A DNA stretch of 64,000 bases from DATLGB01 sp964242305 (lineage in GTDB: Bacteria; Actinomycetota; Thermoleophilia; Solirubrobacterales; Solirubrobacteraceae). Every line of letters starts with the position of its first letter. The first letter of the stretch is position 1. A program made the translations under genes and the position numbers. Below are positions 56,406-64,000 of the stretch, piece by piece. Location: assembly GCA_964242305.1 (NCBI GenBank), contig CAXTBB010000021.1:1-64000 (forward strand), written 5' to 3'. The notes beneath the pieces were generated by a model. That model worked only from the letters and a program-made list of their open reading frames with translations, did not search any database and was not told where the DNA came from.

Positions 56406-57449
56406 ATGTTCTCCCTGCGTCCCCTTCTCATCGCTCCCCTGGCCGCCTGCGCGCTGGCCGGACCCGCCGTCGCCGCGACCACGCCGAGCTACGACGTCGA
56501 CATCGCCACCAAGCTCGCCGGCAATGCCTCCGGCACCGACAACGACGGGTGGACCAGCAAGTCGAAGTTCTCGACCAACATCGGCCAGACCTACCGCGGC
56601 CTTTCCGGCGTCCTCAATTCCTACGGCGACGAGACGGTCTACGCCGAGGCCTCCGTGCCGCCCCAGATCGCCATGACCACGCTCGACCAGCAGTACGCGC
56701 TGGTGACGGTGGCCGGCACGATCAGCTGGAGCTGCGCGCCGGACGGCCAGGCCGACGGCGCCCCGGGCTCGATCCAGCTGACGCACACCGGCAACGAGGG
56801 GTCGCTGTACATGTTCGTCCTCGACAAGAAGGTCACGCAGGCGCGCGATTGCAGCGGCTTCTCCTCCTTCGCCGACACCATCGACATCTCCAAGGAGCCG
56901 GTCACCGTTCCGCCCACCACGTTCTCGTGGGCCGACCTCGTCAAGAACGGCACCGTGACCGTCCCGGTCGATCGCATGGTCAACTGCGGCGAATGGACGA
57001 TCTACCAGACCGCCTGCTCGCTGCGGCTCACGGGTAACGTCACGATCCGCCGCTCCATGGTCGACGCGGATGCGCCGGATCCCGATCCCGAGCCCGAGCC
57101 CACCGACACGGCGACGCCGGAGCCGACCCCCACGGGCTACCAGCCCGCCGAGTCCGGTGACGACGTCAGCTCGCCGCCGCGGCCGGCCACGCCGATCCGC
57201 GTCCGCGGCTCGAACTGGCACAACGGCAAGGGCGCCAAGGTCAAGGTCCGCTGCGACGAGTGCACCGGACGCGTGACCGTCAAGGCCGGCTCCAAGAGCA
57301 TCGGCACCAAGCGCTTCTCCAACGCCGACAAGCCCATCATCGTGATCTACGGCAAGGGCGGCCGGGCGGCGGCGCACAAGAGCGGCAGCGTCATCATCAA
57401 CGTCAACGCCTCCGGCCAGTCCAGCTCCTACCGGATGAAGAGCCGGTAA
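56406..57449 (+). CDS. Secreted two-domain protein of unknown function
   Basis: A 347-residue exported protein. The signal peptide is MFSLRPLLIAPLAACALAGP with likely cleavage after AVA (residue 23). An N-terminal beta-rich domain with four or five cysteines (about 25-215) is followed by a Pro/Asp/Glu/Thr linker (PDPDPEPEPTDTATPEPTPT) and a basic C-terminal beta domain with VRCDECTG. It may be a cell-surface or envelope-binding protein. No family is recognised. The 74 bases upstream show no clear promoter. Confidence 0.75.
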   Translation: MFSLRPLLIAPLAACALAGPAVAATTPSYDVDIATKLAGNASGTDNDGWTSKSKFSTNIGQTYRGLSGVLNSYGDETVYAEASVPPQIAMTTLDQQYALVTVAGTISWSCAPDGQADGAPGSIQLTHTGNEGSLYMFVLDKKVTQARDCSGFSSFADTIDISKEPVTVPPTTFSWADLVKNGTVTVPVDRMVNCGEWTIYQTACSLRLTGNVTIRRSMVDADAPDPDPEPEPTDTATPEPTPTGYQPAESGDDVSSPPRPATPIRVRGSNWHNGKGAKVKVRCDECTGRVTVKAGSKSIGTKRFSNADKPIIVIYGKGGRAAAHKSGSVIINVNASGQSSSYRMKSR

Positions 57450-57452
57450 CCG

Positions 57453-57884
57453 TCAGGCCGCGAGCTTGGAGCAGAGCCGCGCCAACTGCTGCTTCTCGAC
57501 ATCGTCGAGCGCGGCGAAGGTCGCGGCCACGCGGCCGGCGTGCTCCGGGTACAGCCGATCGACGACCTCGGTCCCGCGCGCGGTGGCGGTGACGGCCACC
57601 GCGCGACGGTCGCTGGTCAGGCGCGCGCGGGTGACGAGCCCGCGCGCGACCAGCGTGTTGACGACCTCCGTCGCGCTGGCCTTGCTCGTCCCCAGCCGCC
57701 GCCGCAGCGCGCGCAGCTCCATCTCGCCGCCGGCCTGGGTGAGCAGGACGAGGACGCCGAAGCCGGGGGCGCTCAGGCCCTCGCGCTCCAGATCGGCGGA
57801 GAGGCGCCGGCGGATGGCTGCCTCCGCGCGCAGCAGACCGTCGAGGGCGCGGTGCGCGAGCGGATCCGCTTCGACGAGCCTCAT
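57453..57884 (-). CDS. MarR family regulator
   Basis: A 143-residue winged-helix regulator: LSAPGFGVLVLLTQAGGEME and the recognition helix area RRRLGTSKASATEVVNTLVA, then the wing with RARLTSDRRAVAV and TARGTEVVD. MarR proteins respond to phenolics or oxidants. ATG 57884 lies 6 bases after TATGGT (57896-57891), so it is probably leaderless. It is divergent from a small membrane-anchored protein that could be its target. Confidence 0.9.
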   Translation of the reverse strand: MRLVEADPLAHRALDGLLRAEAAIRRRLSADLEREGLSAPGFGVLVLLTQAGGEMELRALRRRLGTSKASATEVVNTLVARGLVTRARLTSDRRAVAVTATARGTEVVDRLYPEHAGRVAATFAALDDVEKQQLARLCSKLAA

Positions 57885-57939
57885 GGCCGAACCATACGTT
57901 CGGATCCGGACGAGATGGCGGACGACATACTGCGACGTC

Positions 57940-58392
57940 ATGGGGAAGGCGCTGATCGCGGTCGGGACGTTCCTGGCGCTGTGCATGCTGATCTTCGGCG
58001 GCGTCGTCTACTTCACCCGCGACGAGGACACCTACGCGGTCGACTCCGCGCTGGCCGAGCGGCTCTCCAAGGCGGTCACCGACTCGAGCCAGTCCGGCGA
58101 CCCGATCGACCTGCGCATCATCGCCGGCTTCGACTTCGACCAGGTCCTGATCTTCCCGCCCGACACCCCGCGCGCCGACGTCTCCAAGCAGCTCGGCTTC
58201 CCCTTCAAGGGCGAGCTGCGCTACACGGCCGAGTCGAGCGAGTTCCTCGTCTTCACCAACAACCGCGGCTTCGTGCGCTTCGCCGACTACCGCGGCCGGC
58301 TGCCGTTCGAGGGGCTGAAGACGCCCTTCACGTCGCTGACCGCCAACGACGCAGTCTTCAAGGTCAAGGACGGCACGATCGTCTTCGACTAG
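57940..58392 (+). CDS. Membrane-anchored protein of unknown function
   Basis: A 150-residue protein with an N-terminal signal anchor (residues 4-28, ALIAVGTFLALCMLIFGGVV) and an extracytoplasmic domain of mixed alpha/beta type with FDFDQVLIFPPDTP and EFLVFTNNRGFVRFADY. No family recognised. CATACT ends 8 bases before the ATG (possible leaderless start). Its TAG stop shares CTAG with the convergent gene. Confidence 0.72.
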   Translation: MGKALIAVGTFLALCMLIFGGVVYFTRDEDTYAVDSALAERLSKAVTDSSQSGDPIDLRIIAGFDFDQVLIFPPDTPRADVSKQLGFPFKGELRYTAESSEFLVFTNNRGFVRFADYRGRLPFEGLKTPFTSLTANDAVFKVKDGTIVFD

Positions 58393-58778
58393 CGCCGTTG
58401 TTTCTTGCGCGCCTGCTTCTGGGCGCGGGTCTTGGCCCGCCCCTTCTTCTTGGCCTGCGCCGCCTGCCGGCGCTCTGCGGGGGTCGCCGGGCGCTCGGCG
58501 CGCTCGAGCGCCCGCCGGTCCTCCGCCGTGAGGTTGCGGCGCGCGTCGCGCGAGATGTAGACGCCGATGCCGAGGAAGGCGAGCGCGACGACGCCGGCGA
58601 TGCCCAGCAGCAGGCTGCGGCTCACGCTCGACTGGTCGCTGGCGTCCTTGGTGGGCGCCGGAGACGGCGTCGGCGAGACCGCCTGCGGCAGCGGGCCGAA
58701 CGGGCTGCTCTGGGCCAGCGCGGTCGCCGGCAGGGCCAGGACCATCACGAGGGCGAGCAGGACGGGGAGACGGCGCAT
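58389..58778 (-). CDS. Membrane protein with signal peptide and Lys/Arg-rich tail
   Basis: A 129-residue protein: signal peptide (LLALVMVLALPATALA), a Pro/Ser linker, one membrane helix (SLLLGIAGVVALAFLGIGVYI) and a highly basic cytosolic tail (KKKGRAKTRAQKQARKKQ) that could bind nucleic acid or lipid headgroups. Unknown family. ATG 58778 is favoured because TAGGAT ends 10 bases upstream; ATG 58790 would overlap that -10. The TAG of this hexamer is the stop codon of the MATE gene. Confidence 0.72.
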   Translation of the reverse strand: MRRLPVLLALVMVLALPATALAQSSPFGPLPQAVSPTPSPAPTKDASDQSSVSRSLLLGIAGVVALAFLGIGVYISRDARRNLTAEDRRALERAERPATPAERRQAAQAKKKGRAKTRAQKQARKKQRR

Positions 58779-58791
58779 GCGCGGCGGCATC

Positions 58792-60066
58792 CTAGACCCC
58801 CACGCGCGCCCAGCGGCGCCGCTCGAAGCGCACAAGGCCGGTGACCAGCCGGACGCCGATGAACGCGCACAGGGCCGCCCACACGCCGACGACGCCGTTC
58901 GCCAGCAGCGCGCCGCCGACGCCGACCGCGCCCGCCAGCACCATCGCGCGGGCGATGAACCCGGTGTCGCCGGCGCCGATGAGGATGCCGTCGAGGGCGA
59001 AGACGGCGCCGTTGAAGGGCATCATCGCCACCAGCAGCGGCCACAGTGCCTCGGCGCGGTCGATCACCCGGGCGTCGTCGGTGAACGCCTCCGGGAGGAT
59101 CGGCTCGAGGACGAGCAGGGCGAGCGCGAAGACGACGCCGAGCACCACCGACCAGCCGATCATCCGGCGGGCGGCCGCGTAGGCGCCGTCGGCGTCCCCG
59201 GCCCCCAGCGAGCGGCCGACCATGACCTGCCCGGCGATGGCGATCGCGTCGAGCACGAGGGCGATGAACAAGAACAGCTGGTAGCCGATCTGGTGGGCGG
59301 CCAGCGAGGCCGCGCCCACGCGCGCGAGCACGCCCGAGCAGACCAGGAAGACGGCCAGCAGGGAGACGGTGCGCACGGCGATCTCGCTGCCGACCCGGAT
59401 CAGCCTGCGGATGCGCGCCCACACCGGCCTCGCCCAGGCGAGCCGCAGCGCGAACGCCGCCGCCATCCCGAGCTGGGCGATCACCGTCCCCCACGCCGAG
59501 CCGGGCAGCCCGAGGTCCAAGCCGTAGACGAACACGACCTCGAGGACCGCGTTGACGGTGTGCGCGGCGACGAGGATGAGCAGTGGCGTGCGCAGGTCGC
59601 CCGTCCCGCGCAGATAGCCCTGGCCGGCGCTGGCGAGCATGAACGCGGGGCCGCCGAGCGCGGCGATGCGCAGGTAGGTGATCGCCTGGTCGCGCACCTC
59701 GCCGCTCCCCCCGAGCAGGGAGACGAGCGGCGCGGCCAGCGCGACGGCCAGCACGAGGATGGCCGCGCCGATGGCCAGCGCGAGCCACTGCGCCTGCGCG
59801 CCGACGTCGGCCGCCTGCGCGTCCTCCCCGGCGCCGTGCAGCCGTGCGACCTGGGCCGTCGTCCCGTAGGTGAGGAAGTTGAAGACGGTGAAGCCGGACA
59901 GCAGGATCGTCGTCGCCAGGGCGAGCGCGGCGAGCTGGGTCGTCCCGATGTGCCCGACGATCGCCGTGTCCACGAGCACGTAGAGCGGCTCGGCGGCCAG
60001 CGCGCCGAGGGCGGGCAGCGCAAGGCGGAGGATCTCCCGGTCATAAGGTGAGCGGCGCAATGACAC
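58792..60066 (-). CDS. MATE family efflux transporter (DinF-like)
   Basis: A 424-residue protein with 12 hydrophobic helices in two related halves. LALPALGALAAEPLYVLVDTAIVGHIG is the usual MATE N-terminus (DinF/NorM branch), with GYLRGTGDLRTPL and DGILIGAGDTGF in equivalent positions of the halves. It exports drugs or metabolites in exchange for H or Na ions. GTG 60066 is the start by frame; no clear -10 or Shine-Dalgarno is seen. It is divergent from an alpha/beta hydrolase gene across 34 bases. Confidence 0.92.
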   Translation of the reverse strand: MSLRRSPYDREILRLALPALGALAAEPLYVLVDTAIVGHIGTTQLAALALATTILLSGFTVFNFLTYGTTAQVARLHGAGEDAQAADVGAQAQWLALAIGAAILVLAVALAAPLVSLLGGSGEVRDQAITYLRIAALGGPAFMLASAGQGYLRGTGDLRTPLLILVAAHTVNAVLEVVFVYGLDLGLPGSAWGTVIAQLGMAAAFALRLAWARPVWARIRRLIRVGSEIAVRTVSLLAVFLVCSGVLARVGAASLAAHQIGYQLFLFIALVLDAIAIAGQVMVGRSLGAGDADGAYAAARRMIGWSVVLGVVFALALLVLEPILPEAFTDDARVIDRAEALWPLLVAMMPFNGAVFALDGILIGAGDTGFIARAMVLAGAVGVGGALLANGVVGVWAALCAFIGVRLVTGLVRFERRRWARVGV

Positions 60067-60100
60067 GGTGGTTTACTCGAGTCGGCGAAGCTGACAGAAG

Positions 60101-60940
60101 GTGAAGCTCCGTCTCTATCACCATTCGGACGGAGCCCGGATCGCCTACCGGGAGGCGGGGACCGGCCCGCCGCTGGCGCTGATCCACTCCGCCGGCCTCT
60201 CGCACCGCGAGTTCGAGCCGCTCGTCGAGGAGCTCTCGGACCGCTTCCGCCTCGTCCTGCCCGACCTCCCGCTGCACGGGGACTCCGAGGACCGGCCGCG
60301 CCATCCCTACACGCGCGACTGGCTCGTCGAGGTGCTGGCCGGCTTCATCCGCGAGGCGTGCGGCCCGCGGCCGTTCGTGGGTGGGCACGACGTCGGCGCC
60401 CAGCTCGTGCTGCGCGCCGTGCTCTCCCGCCAGCTGCAACCGGCGCGGCTGGTCATCCTGCCCAGCGCGCTGCACCGCCGCACAGGACGCGAGCGTGCCG
60501 AGCGCGTCGTCCGCGCCAGCGCCCGCGCCGGCGCCGTGCCGGGGTTGTCGAGCCTGGTCGCCCACGGCGCCCGCCTGGCCTTCCGGCCCGCGCTCGGCGA
60601 GTCGCTCTCCGCCCGCGGCAACCCCGCCGCGCGCGACCTGCTCCGCCACGCGCTCGCCGACCTCCCCCGCAACGGCAACCGCGCTCGAGCGTGGGCCAAG
60701 GCGGCGCGTCGTTTCCCGGCTGGCCCGGACGCCGACCTGCTCGACGCCTACCGCCACATCGACTGCCCCACCCTGCTCCTGTGGGCCGACGAGGACGCCG
60801 CCCACCCCCCGGCGATCGCCGAGGAGCTGCTCGACCTGCTCCCCCACGCCTCCCTGCGCATGCTTCCCGGAACCGGGTTCCTGATGGCCTACGACGATCC
60901 GGTCGGGATGGCGCGCGAGCTGGCTGCGTTCTGCCTCTGA
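60101..60940 (+). CDS. Alpha/beta hydrolase fold protein with Asp nucleophile motif
   Basis: A 279-residue alpha/beta hydrolase. The oxyanion region is ALIHSAGLSHREF, and the nucleophile elbow is GGHDVG with D97, the form found in haloalkane dehalogenases and epoxide hydrolases. LWADEDAAHPP carries the acid. The usual catalytic His near the C-terminus (GxGH) is replaced by Phe260 in LPGTGFLMAY, so hydrolase activity is doubtful unless another His serves. The start is GTG 60101. The substrate is unknown. Confidence 0.85.
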   Translation: MKLRLYHHSDGARIAYREAGTGPPLALIHSAGLSHREFEPLVEELSDRFRLVLPDLPLHGDSEDRPRHPYTRDWLVEVLAGFIREACGPRPFVGGHDVGAQLVLRAVLSRQLQPARLVILPSALHRRTGRERAERVVRASARAGAVPGLSSLVAHGARLAFRPALGESLSARGNPAARDLLRHALADLPRNGNRARAWAKAARRFPAGPDADLLDAYRHIDCPTLLLWADEDAAHPPAIAEELLDLLPHASLRMLPGTGFLMAYDDPVGMARELAAFCL

Positions 60941-60993
60941 TTCGTTGCAGGTGGGACTAGAACGACATCACTTGAGGAGCCAGGCTGAAGGGC

Positions 60994-61929
60994 ATGCCGA
61001 GGGTTCATGCGCTTCTGTCCCCCACAGGTACGCAATCGCATGAGGTCGCGCTCCGGGCGCTCGCAGCCCGCCAGGAGGCGGTCGTTTCGCTGCGGCAGCT
61101 CGAAGAACACGGCGTGTCGGCTAGAGCGGTCCGGGGACGAGTGGCGGCCGGGACCCTCTTCCGCATCCACCGCGGCGTCTACGCCCTCCTGCCCACCCTC
61201 TCCAGACGCGGCCAGTTCTTCGCCGCCGTCCTCGCCTGCGGCGACGGCGCGGCGCTGAGCCACCTCTCCGCGGCCGCCGAGCACAAGCTCCGCAAGCACG
61301 ACTACGGCCCCGTCCACGTCACCGTTCCGCGAAGCGGCGCCCGGAGTCGCCCCGGCCTCGTCGTCCACGTCAGCGCGTGGATCCCGACCGAGACCATCGG
61401 CGGCCTCGCAGTCACCACGCCCGAGCGCACCCTCACCGACCTGGCGGACCTCCTCACCCCCACCCAGCTGCAGTTGGCCGCGTCCACCGCGGAACGCCTC
61501 GGGCTCTTCGACCGCAGGCAGCACACGCCCGCACCCGGGCGGCGCGCGATCACGAAGCACCGCCACGTCTTCACCCGCTCGGCGAACGAGCGCACCTTCG
61601 TGCGCCTCTGTCGCGGGCTGCCGCCGATGACGATGAACGTGCCGCTCGGGCGCTGGGAGGCCGACGCGCTCTTCGCCGAATACGGCCTCGTGGTCGAGAT
61701 CGACGCGTGGCACACGCACGGGAACCCGCACGCGTTCGAGACCGACCGGCTCAAGGACGCCTTCTTCGGCGACCTCGGGCTCCAGGTCCGTCGCATCACC
61801 GACCGCCGGTTGCACGAGCACGGACGCGAGGTGGTGGCGGCGGTGCGCCGGGCGCTGGCCTCGTGCACTTACGTACCGGGAAGGGACGCAAGCGCATGGA
61901 CCCTTGCGGCAGTAGCGTTTGCACCATGA
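60994..61929 (+). CDS. AbiEi-like N-terminal domain plus DUF559 nuclease-fold protein
   Basis: A 311-residue protein. The N-terminal 70 residues form a winged helix like AbiEi antitoxins (VVSLRQLEEHGVSARAVRGR, LFRIHRGVYAL). The C-terminal DUF559 domain is of the Vsr-like PD-(D/E)xK fold: WEADALFAEYGLVVEIDAWH, then FETDRLKDAFFGDLGL and VRRIT. Such genes are common and solitary in high-GC actinobacteria; no toxin partner is seen. CAGGCT ends 7 bases before ATG 60994. Its stop overlaps the fumarase ATG by 4 bases. Confidence 0.85.
   Translation: MPRVHALLSPTGTQSHEVALRALAARQEAVVSLRQLEEHGVSARAVRGRVAAGTLFRIHRGVYALLPTLSRRGQFFAAVLACGDGAALSHLSAAAEHKLRKHDYGPVHVTVPRSGARSRPGLVVHVSAWIPTETIGGLAVTTPERTLTDLADLLTPTQLQLAASTAERLGLFDRRQHTPAPGRRAITKHRHVFTRSANERTFVRLCRGLPPMTMNVPLGRWEADALFAEYGLVVEIDAWHTHGNPHAFETDRLKDAFFGDLGLQVRRITDRRLHEHGREVVAAVRRALASCTYVPGRDASAWTLAAVAFAP
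61913..61918 (+). promoter_or_regulatory. -10 element of fumC
   Basis: TAGCGT ends 7 bases before ATG 61926, predicting a leaderless fumC mRNA that starts inside the end of the AbiEi-DUF559 gene. Confidence 0.5.
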
Positions 61930-63266
61930 CTTTGAGCGAGGCCGAGCAACTCTGGGGGGGAGAGACCACCAAGGCCGTGGCCAACTTCCCGATCTCCGGC
62001 GAGACGGTGCCGGTGGCGGTCGTGCGCTGGCTCGGGCGCATCAAGGGCGCGGCCGCGCGCGTGAACGCCGAGCTGGGGCTGCTCGACGAGGATCTTGCCA
62101 CCCGGATCGCCGAGGCGGGCGACGCGGTGGCCAACGGGGAGCACGACGACCAGTTCCCGATCGACGTCTTCCAGACCGGCTCGGGCACCAGCTCGAACAT
62201 GAACACCAACGAGGTGCTGGCCAACCTTGCGAATGACCCCACCCCCACCCACCCAGCCCACCCCAACGACCACGTGAACATGGGGCAGTCGTCCAACGAC
62301 GTCTTCCCGTCGGCGGTCCACCTCGCCGCGCTCGACGAGGCGACGAACACGCTGCTGCCCGCCCTGGCCCAGCTCGAGCAGTCCTTCACGAAGAAGGCGG
62401 AGGCGTTCAAGGACATCGTCAAGTCCGGCCGCACGCACCTGATGGACGCCGTGCCCGTCACCCTCGGGCAGGAGTTCGCCGGCTACGCCGCGCAGATCCG
62501 CCTCGGCCAGAAGCGCATCGCCAACGCCCTGCCCCAGGTCGCCCAGATCCCGCTCGGCGGGACGGCCACCGGCACGGGTCTGAACACCCACAAGGACTTC
62601 GCCGCGGGCGTGCGGGCCAAGCTCGAGGAGGCCACCGGCCTCACGATCTCCGCCCCCGAGGACCCCTTCGAGGCGCAGGCCAACCGCGACGCGCTGGTCG
62701 AGCTGTCCGGCGCGCTGAAGGTGGTCGCCGTCAGCCTGATCAAGATCGCCGGCGACCTCGCGCTGATGGGCTCGGGCCCGCGCGCGGGCATCGGCGAGCT
62801 GTTCCTGCCCGAGCTGCAGAAGGGCTCGAGCATCATGCCCGGCAAGGTCAACCCGGTCCTGCCCGAGGTCGTCCTCCAGGTCTCCGCGCAGGTGATCGGC
62901 AACGACACAGCGATCACGATCGGCGGCCTCCAGGGGCAGTTCGAGCTCAACGTCCGCATCCCGCTGATCGCGCGCAACCTGCTGCAGTCGATCCACCTGC
63001 TCAGCACCACCGCCGTCGCCTTCAAGGAGAAGTGCGTCGACGGCATCGAGCCCAACTACGACGGCTGCGAGGCCTCCGCAGAGGGGACGCTCGCCGTCGC
63101 CACCGCCCTCAACCCGTTCATCGGCTACGACAAGGCGGCCGAGATCGTCAAAGCGGCGTCGGCGTCGGGCGGCACGCTGCGCGAGGTCGCCCGCGAACAC
63201 GGCGTCGACGAGGAGACGCTCGACAAGGCCCTCGACCTTCGCAAGATCGCCGCTGGCGGTCGCTGA
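61926..63266 (+). CDS. fumC: Class II fumarase
   Basis: A 446-residue fumarate hydratase interconverting fumarate and malate in the TCA cycle. Marks are TGSGTSSNMNTNEVLAN, HVNMGQSSNDVFPSAVH, GRTHLMDAVPVTLGQEF and the signature GSSIMPGKVNPV. It is iron-independent and homotetrameric. It has its own -10 (TAGCGT), although its ATG overlaps the preceding stop. A long perfect hairpin overlaps its stop codon and terminates transcription. Confidence 0.96.
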   Translation: MTLSEAEQLWGGETTKAVANFPISGETVPVAVVRWLGRIKGAAARVNAELGLLDEDLATRIAEAGDAVANGEHDDQFPIDVFQTGSGTSSNMNTNEVLANLANDPTPTHPAHPNDHVNMGQSSNDVFPSAVHLAALDEATNTLLPALAQLEQSFTKKAEAFKDIVKSGRTHLMDAVPVTLGQEFAGYAAQIRLGQKRIANALPQVAQIPLGGTATGTGLNTHKDFAAGVRAKLEEATGLTISAPEDPFEAQANRDALVELSGALKVVAVSLIKIAGDLALMGSGPRAGIGELFLPELQKGSSIMPGKVNPVLPEVVLQVSAQVIGNDTAITIGGLQGQFELNVRIPLIARNLLQSIHLLSTTAVAFKEKCVDGIEPNYDGCEASAEGTLAVATALNPFIGYDKAAEIVKAASASGGTLREVAREHGVDEETLDKALDLRKIAAGGR

Positions 63267-63293
63267 TCACCGCCTGACGCCAGCGACCGCCAG
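63253..63293. terminator. 13-bp hairpin spanning the fumC stop codon
   Basis: CTGGCGGTCGCTG (63253-63265) is perfectly complementary to 63281-63293, with a 15-base loop. The TGA stop (63264-63266) straddles the stem-loop edge. Lying between convergent genes only 30 bases apart, it can terminate both fumC and the GGDEF gene. Confidence 0.75.
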
Positions 63294-63296
63294 GAC

Positions 63297-64000
63297 CTAC
63301 CCCGATGACCCCACGACGGCGTTGCGGCCGCGGCGCTTGGCCTCGTAGAGCGCGGCGTCGGCGCGGGCGACGAGGTCGGGGCCGTTCTCGCCCGGAATGC
63401 GCATCGCCCAGCCCACGGACATGGTGACGTGGATGGTGTCCTCGCCCGCGGAGAACGGCGGGTCGGCGACGGCGGCGCGGATGCGCTCGGCGACCTCGGC
63501 GGCGTGCGCCTGCGAGGCGTCGGGCATGAGGACGACGAACTCCTCCCCGCCCCAGCGGATGGGCAGGTCGCTGGTCCGGACCGCCTCGCCCAGCCGGCGC
63601 GCCGCCTCGCGCAGGCAGCTGTCCCCGGAGTCGTGACCGTAGGTGTCGTTGAGCGTCTTGAAGTGATCGAGGTCAGCCATCAGGACGCACAGCGAGCGGT
63701 CGTGACGCTCGGCGGCGGAGATCAGGCGGTCGAGCTCGAAGAAGCCGTGACGGCGGTTGGCCAGGCCGGTCAGCGCGTCCGTCATCGCCTGGTGCTCGAG
63801 CACGCGGTTGATGCTGTGCAGCTGATCCTGCAGCCGCTTGACGCGCACGGCGGCGTTGACCCGCGCCACCAGCTCCTCGAGCTTGGGCGGCTTGGACATG
63901 AAGTCATGCGCGCCCCGGCTCAGGCAGGCGGGAGCGTCGCGGTCGACGGAGCCGGTGAGGACGATGACCGGCGGCGGGTAGGGCAGGGTGCGGATCGCGT
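63297..64000 (-). CDS. Response regulator diguanylate cyclase (REC-GGDEF), cut by window end
   Basis: The C-terminal 234 residues of a PleD-like protein. The visible end of the receiver domain has VIVLTGSVDRDA and a Lys in FMSKPPKLEEL. The GGDEF domain follows with DALTGLANRR, LMADLDHFKTLND, RWGGEEFVVLM and the inhibitory RxxD site (RTSD) five residues before GGEEF. It makes cyclic di-GMP, with product feedback. The frame is open through base 64000, so the true start lies beyond. A PilZ receptor for the same messenger is encoded at 36618. Confidence 0.93.
   Translation of the reverse strand, partial: AIRTLPYPPPVIVLTGSVDRDAPACLSRGAHDFMSKPPKLEELVARVNAAVRVKRLQDQLHSINRVLEHQAMTDALTGLANRRHGFFELDRLISAAERHDRSLCVLMADLDHFKTLNDTYGHDSGDSCLREAARRLGEAVRTSDLPIRWGGEEFVVLMPDASQAHAAEVAERIRAAVADPPFSAGEDTIHVTMSVGWAMRIPGENGPDLVARADAALYEAKRRGRNAVVGSSG

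Overview
The window is very GC-rich (around 70% or more by eye) with strong G/C preference at third codon positions, and the gene content is actinobacterial: FdxA-type seven-iron ferredoxin, PAC2-family protein, DUF2342 zincin, a UvrD-like helicase fused to an iron-sulfur RecB-type nuclease, class II citrate synthase, and a reductase/desaturase pair like mycobacterial Rv3230c/DesA3. The style (SpoIIM-like protein, PolX, solitary AbiEi-DUF559 genes, form I CO dehydrogenase) fits class Thermoleophilia, order Solirubrobacterales, but there is no marker such as 16S rRNA here to prove it. No transposase, phage gene or CRISPR array is seen; this looks like a chromosomal core/accessory mix.

Layout. 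1-6325: end of groEL, an epimerase, a Rieske protein, a GNAT acetyltransferase with citrate synthase, an amidase, an NmrA-like protein and ferredoxin. 6326-13545: Mrp ATPase, an acyl-CoA carboxylase epsilon-like mini-protein, a quinone-oxidoreductase-like enzyme, a two-component system, an H1/phasin-like basic protein with SOS-like boxes, a DUF2342 zincin and an inositol monophosphatase. 13559-20143: helicase-nuclease, MFS, PAC2, HD exonuclease-like protein and a selenocysteine tRNA (UCA). 20157-28276: TetR with a fatty-acid desaturase/reductase operon, a DrrAB-type ABC exporter and a CASTOR/POLLUX-like channel. 28236-45599: sulfatase, pyrophosphatase, MscL, a split TSUP permease, trehalose phosphatase, glycosyltransferases, a short UvrA, PilZ, PolX, thioredoxin, IleS and a repeat protein.

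45697-56331 is the most interesting region: an aerobic form I (Mo-Cu) carbon monoxide dehydrogenase locus. CoxL carries the diagnostic AYRCSFR loop, and the order is coxM-S-L-D-E. It is preceded by five small single-membrane-span proteins behind one strong promoter. It is followed by a 49-residue putative metal-binding protein, a free-standing 145-residue copy of one CoxL domain, a YceI protein, CoxG, a zinc ribbon, an XdhC-YHS fusion and a MocA-like cytidylyltransferase. Together these would make, load and perhaps attach to the membrane an enzyme oxidising trace CO. 56406-64000 holds a secreted protein, MarR, small membrane proteins, a MATE pump, an alpha/beta hydrolase, an AbiEi-DUF559 protein, fumarase and a REC-GGDEF protein cut by the window end.

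Gene expression signals are unusually readable. Sixteen genes have a TANNNT -10 hexamer ending 6-8 bases before the start codon, which implies leaderless mRNAs. Several divergent pairs share overlapping -10 elements, and in six places the TAG stop codon of one gene is also the first half of the -10 box of the next. Many co-directional genes overlap as ATGA/GTGA, and many convergent genes overlap at their ends.
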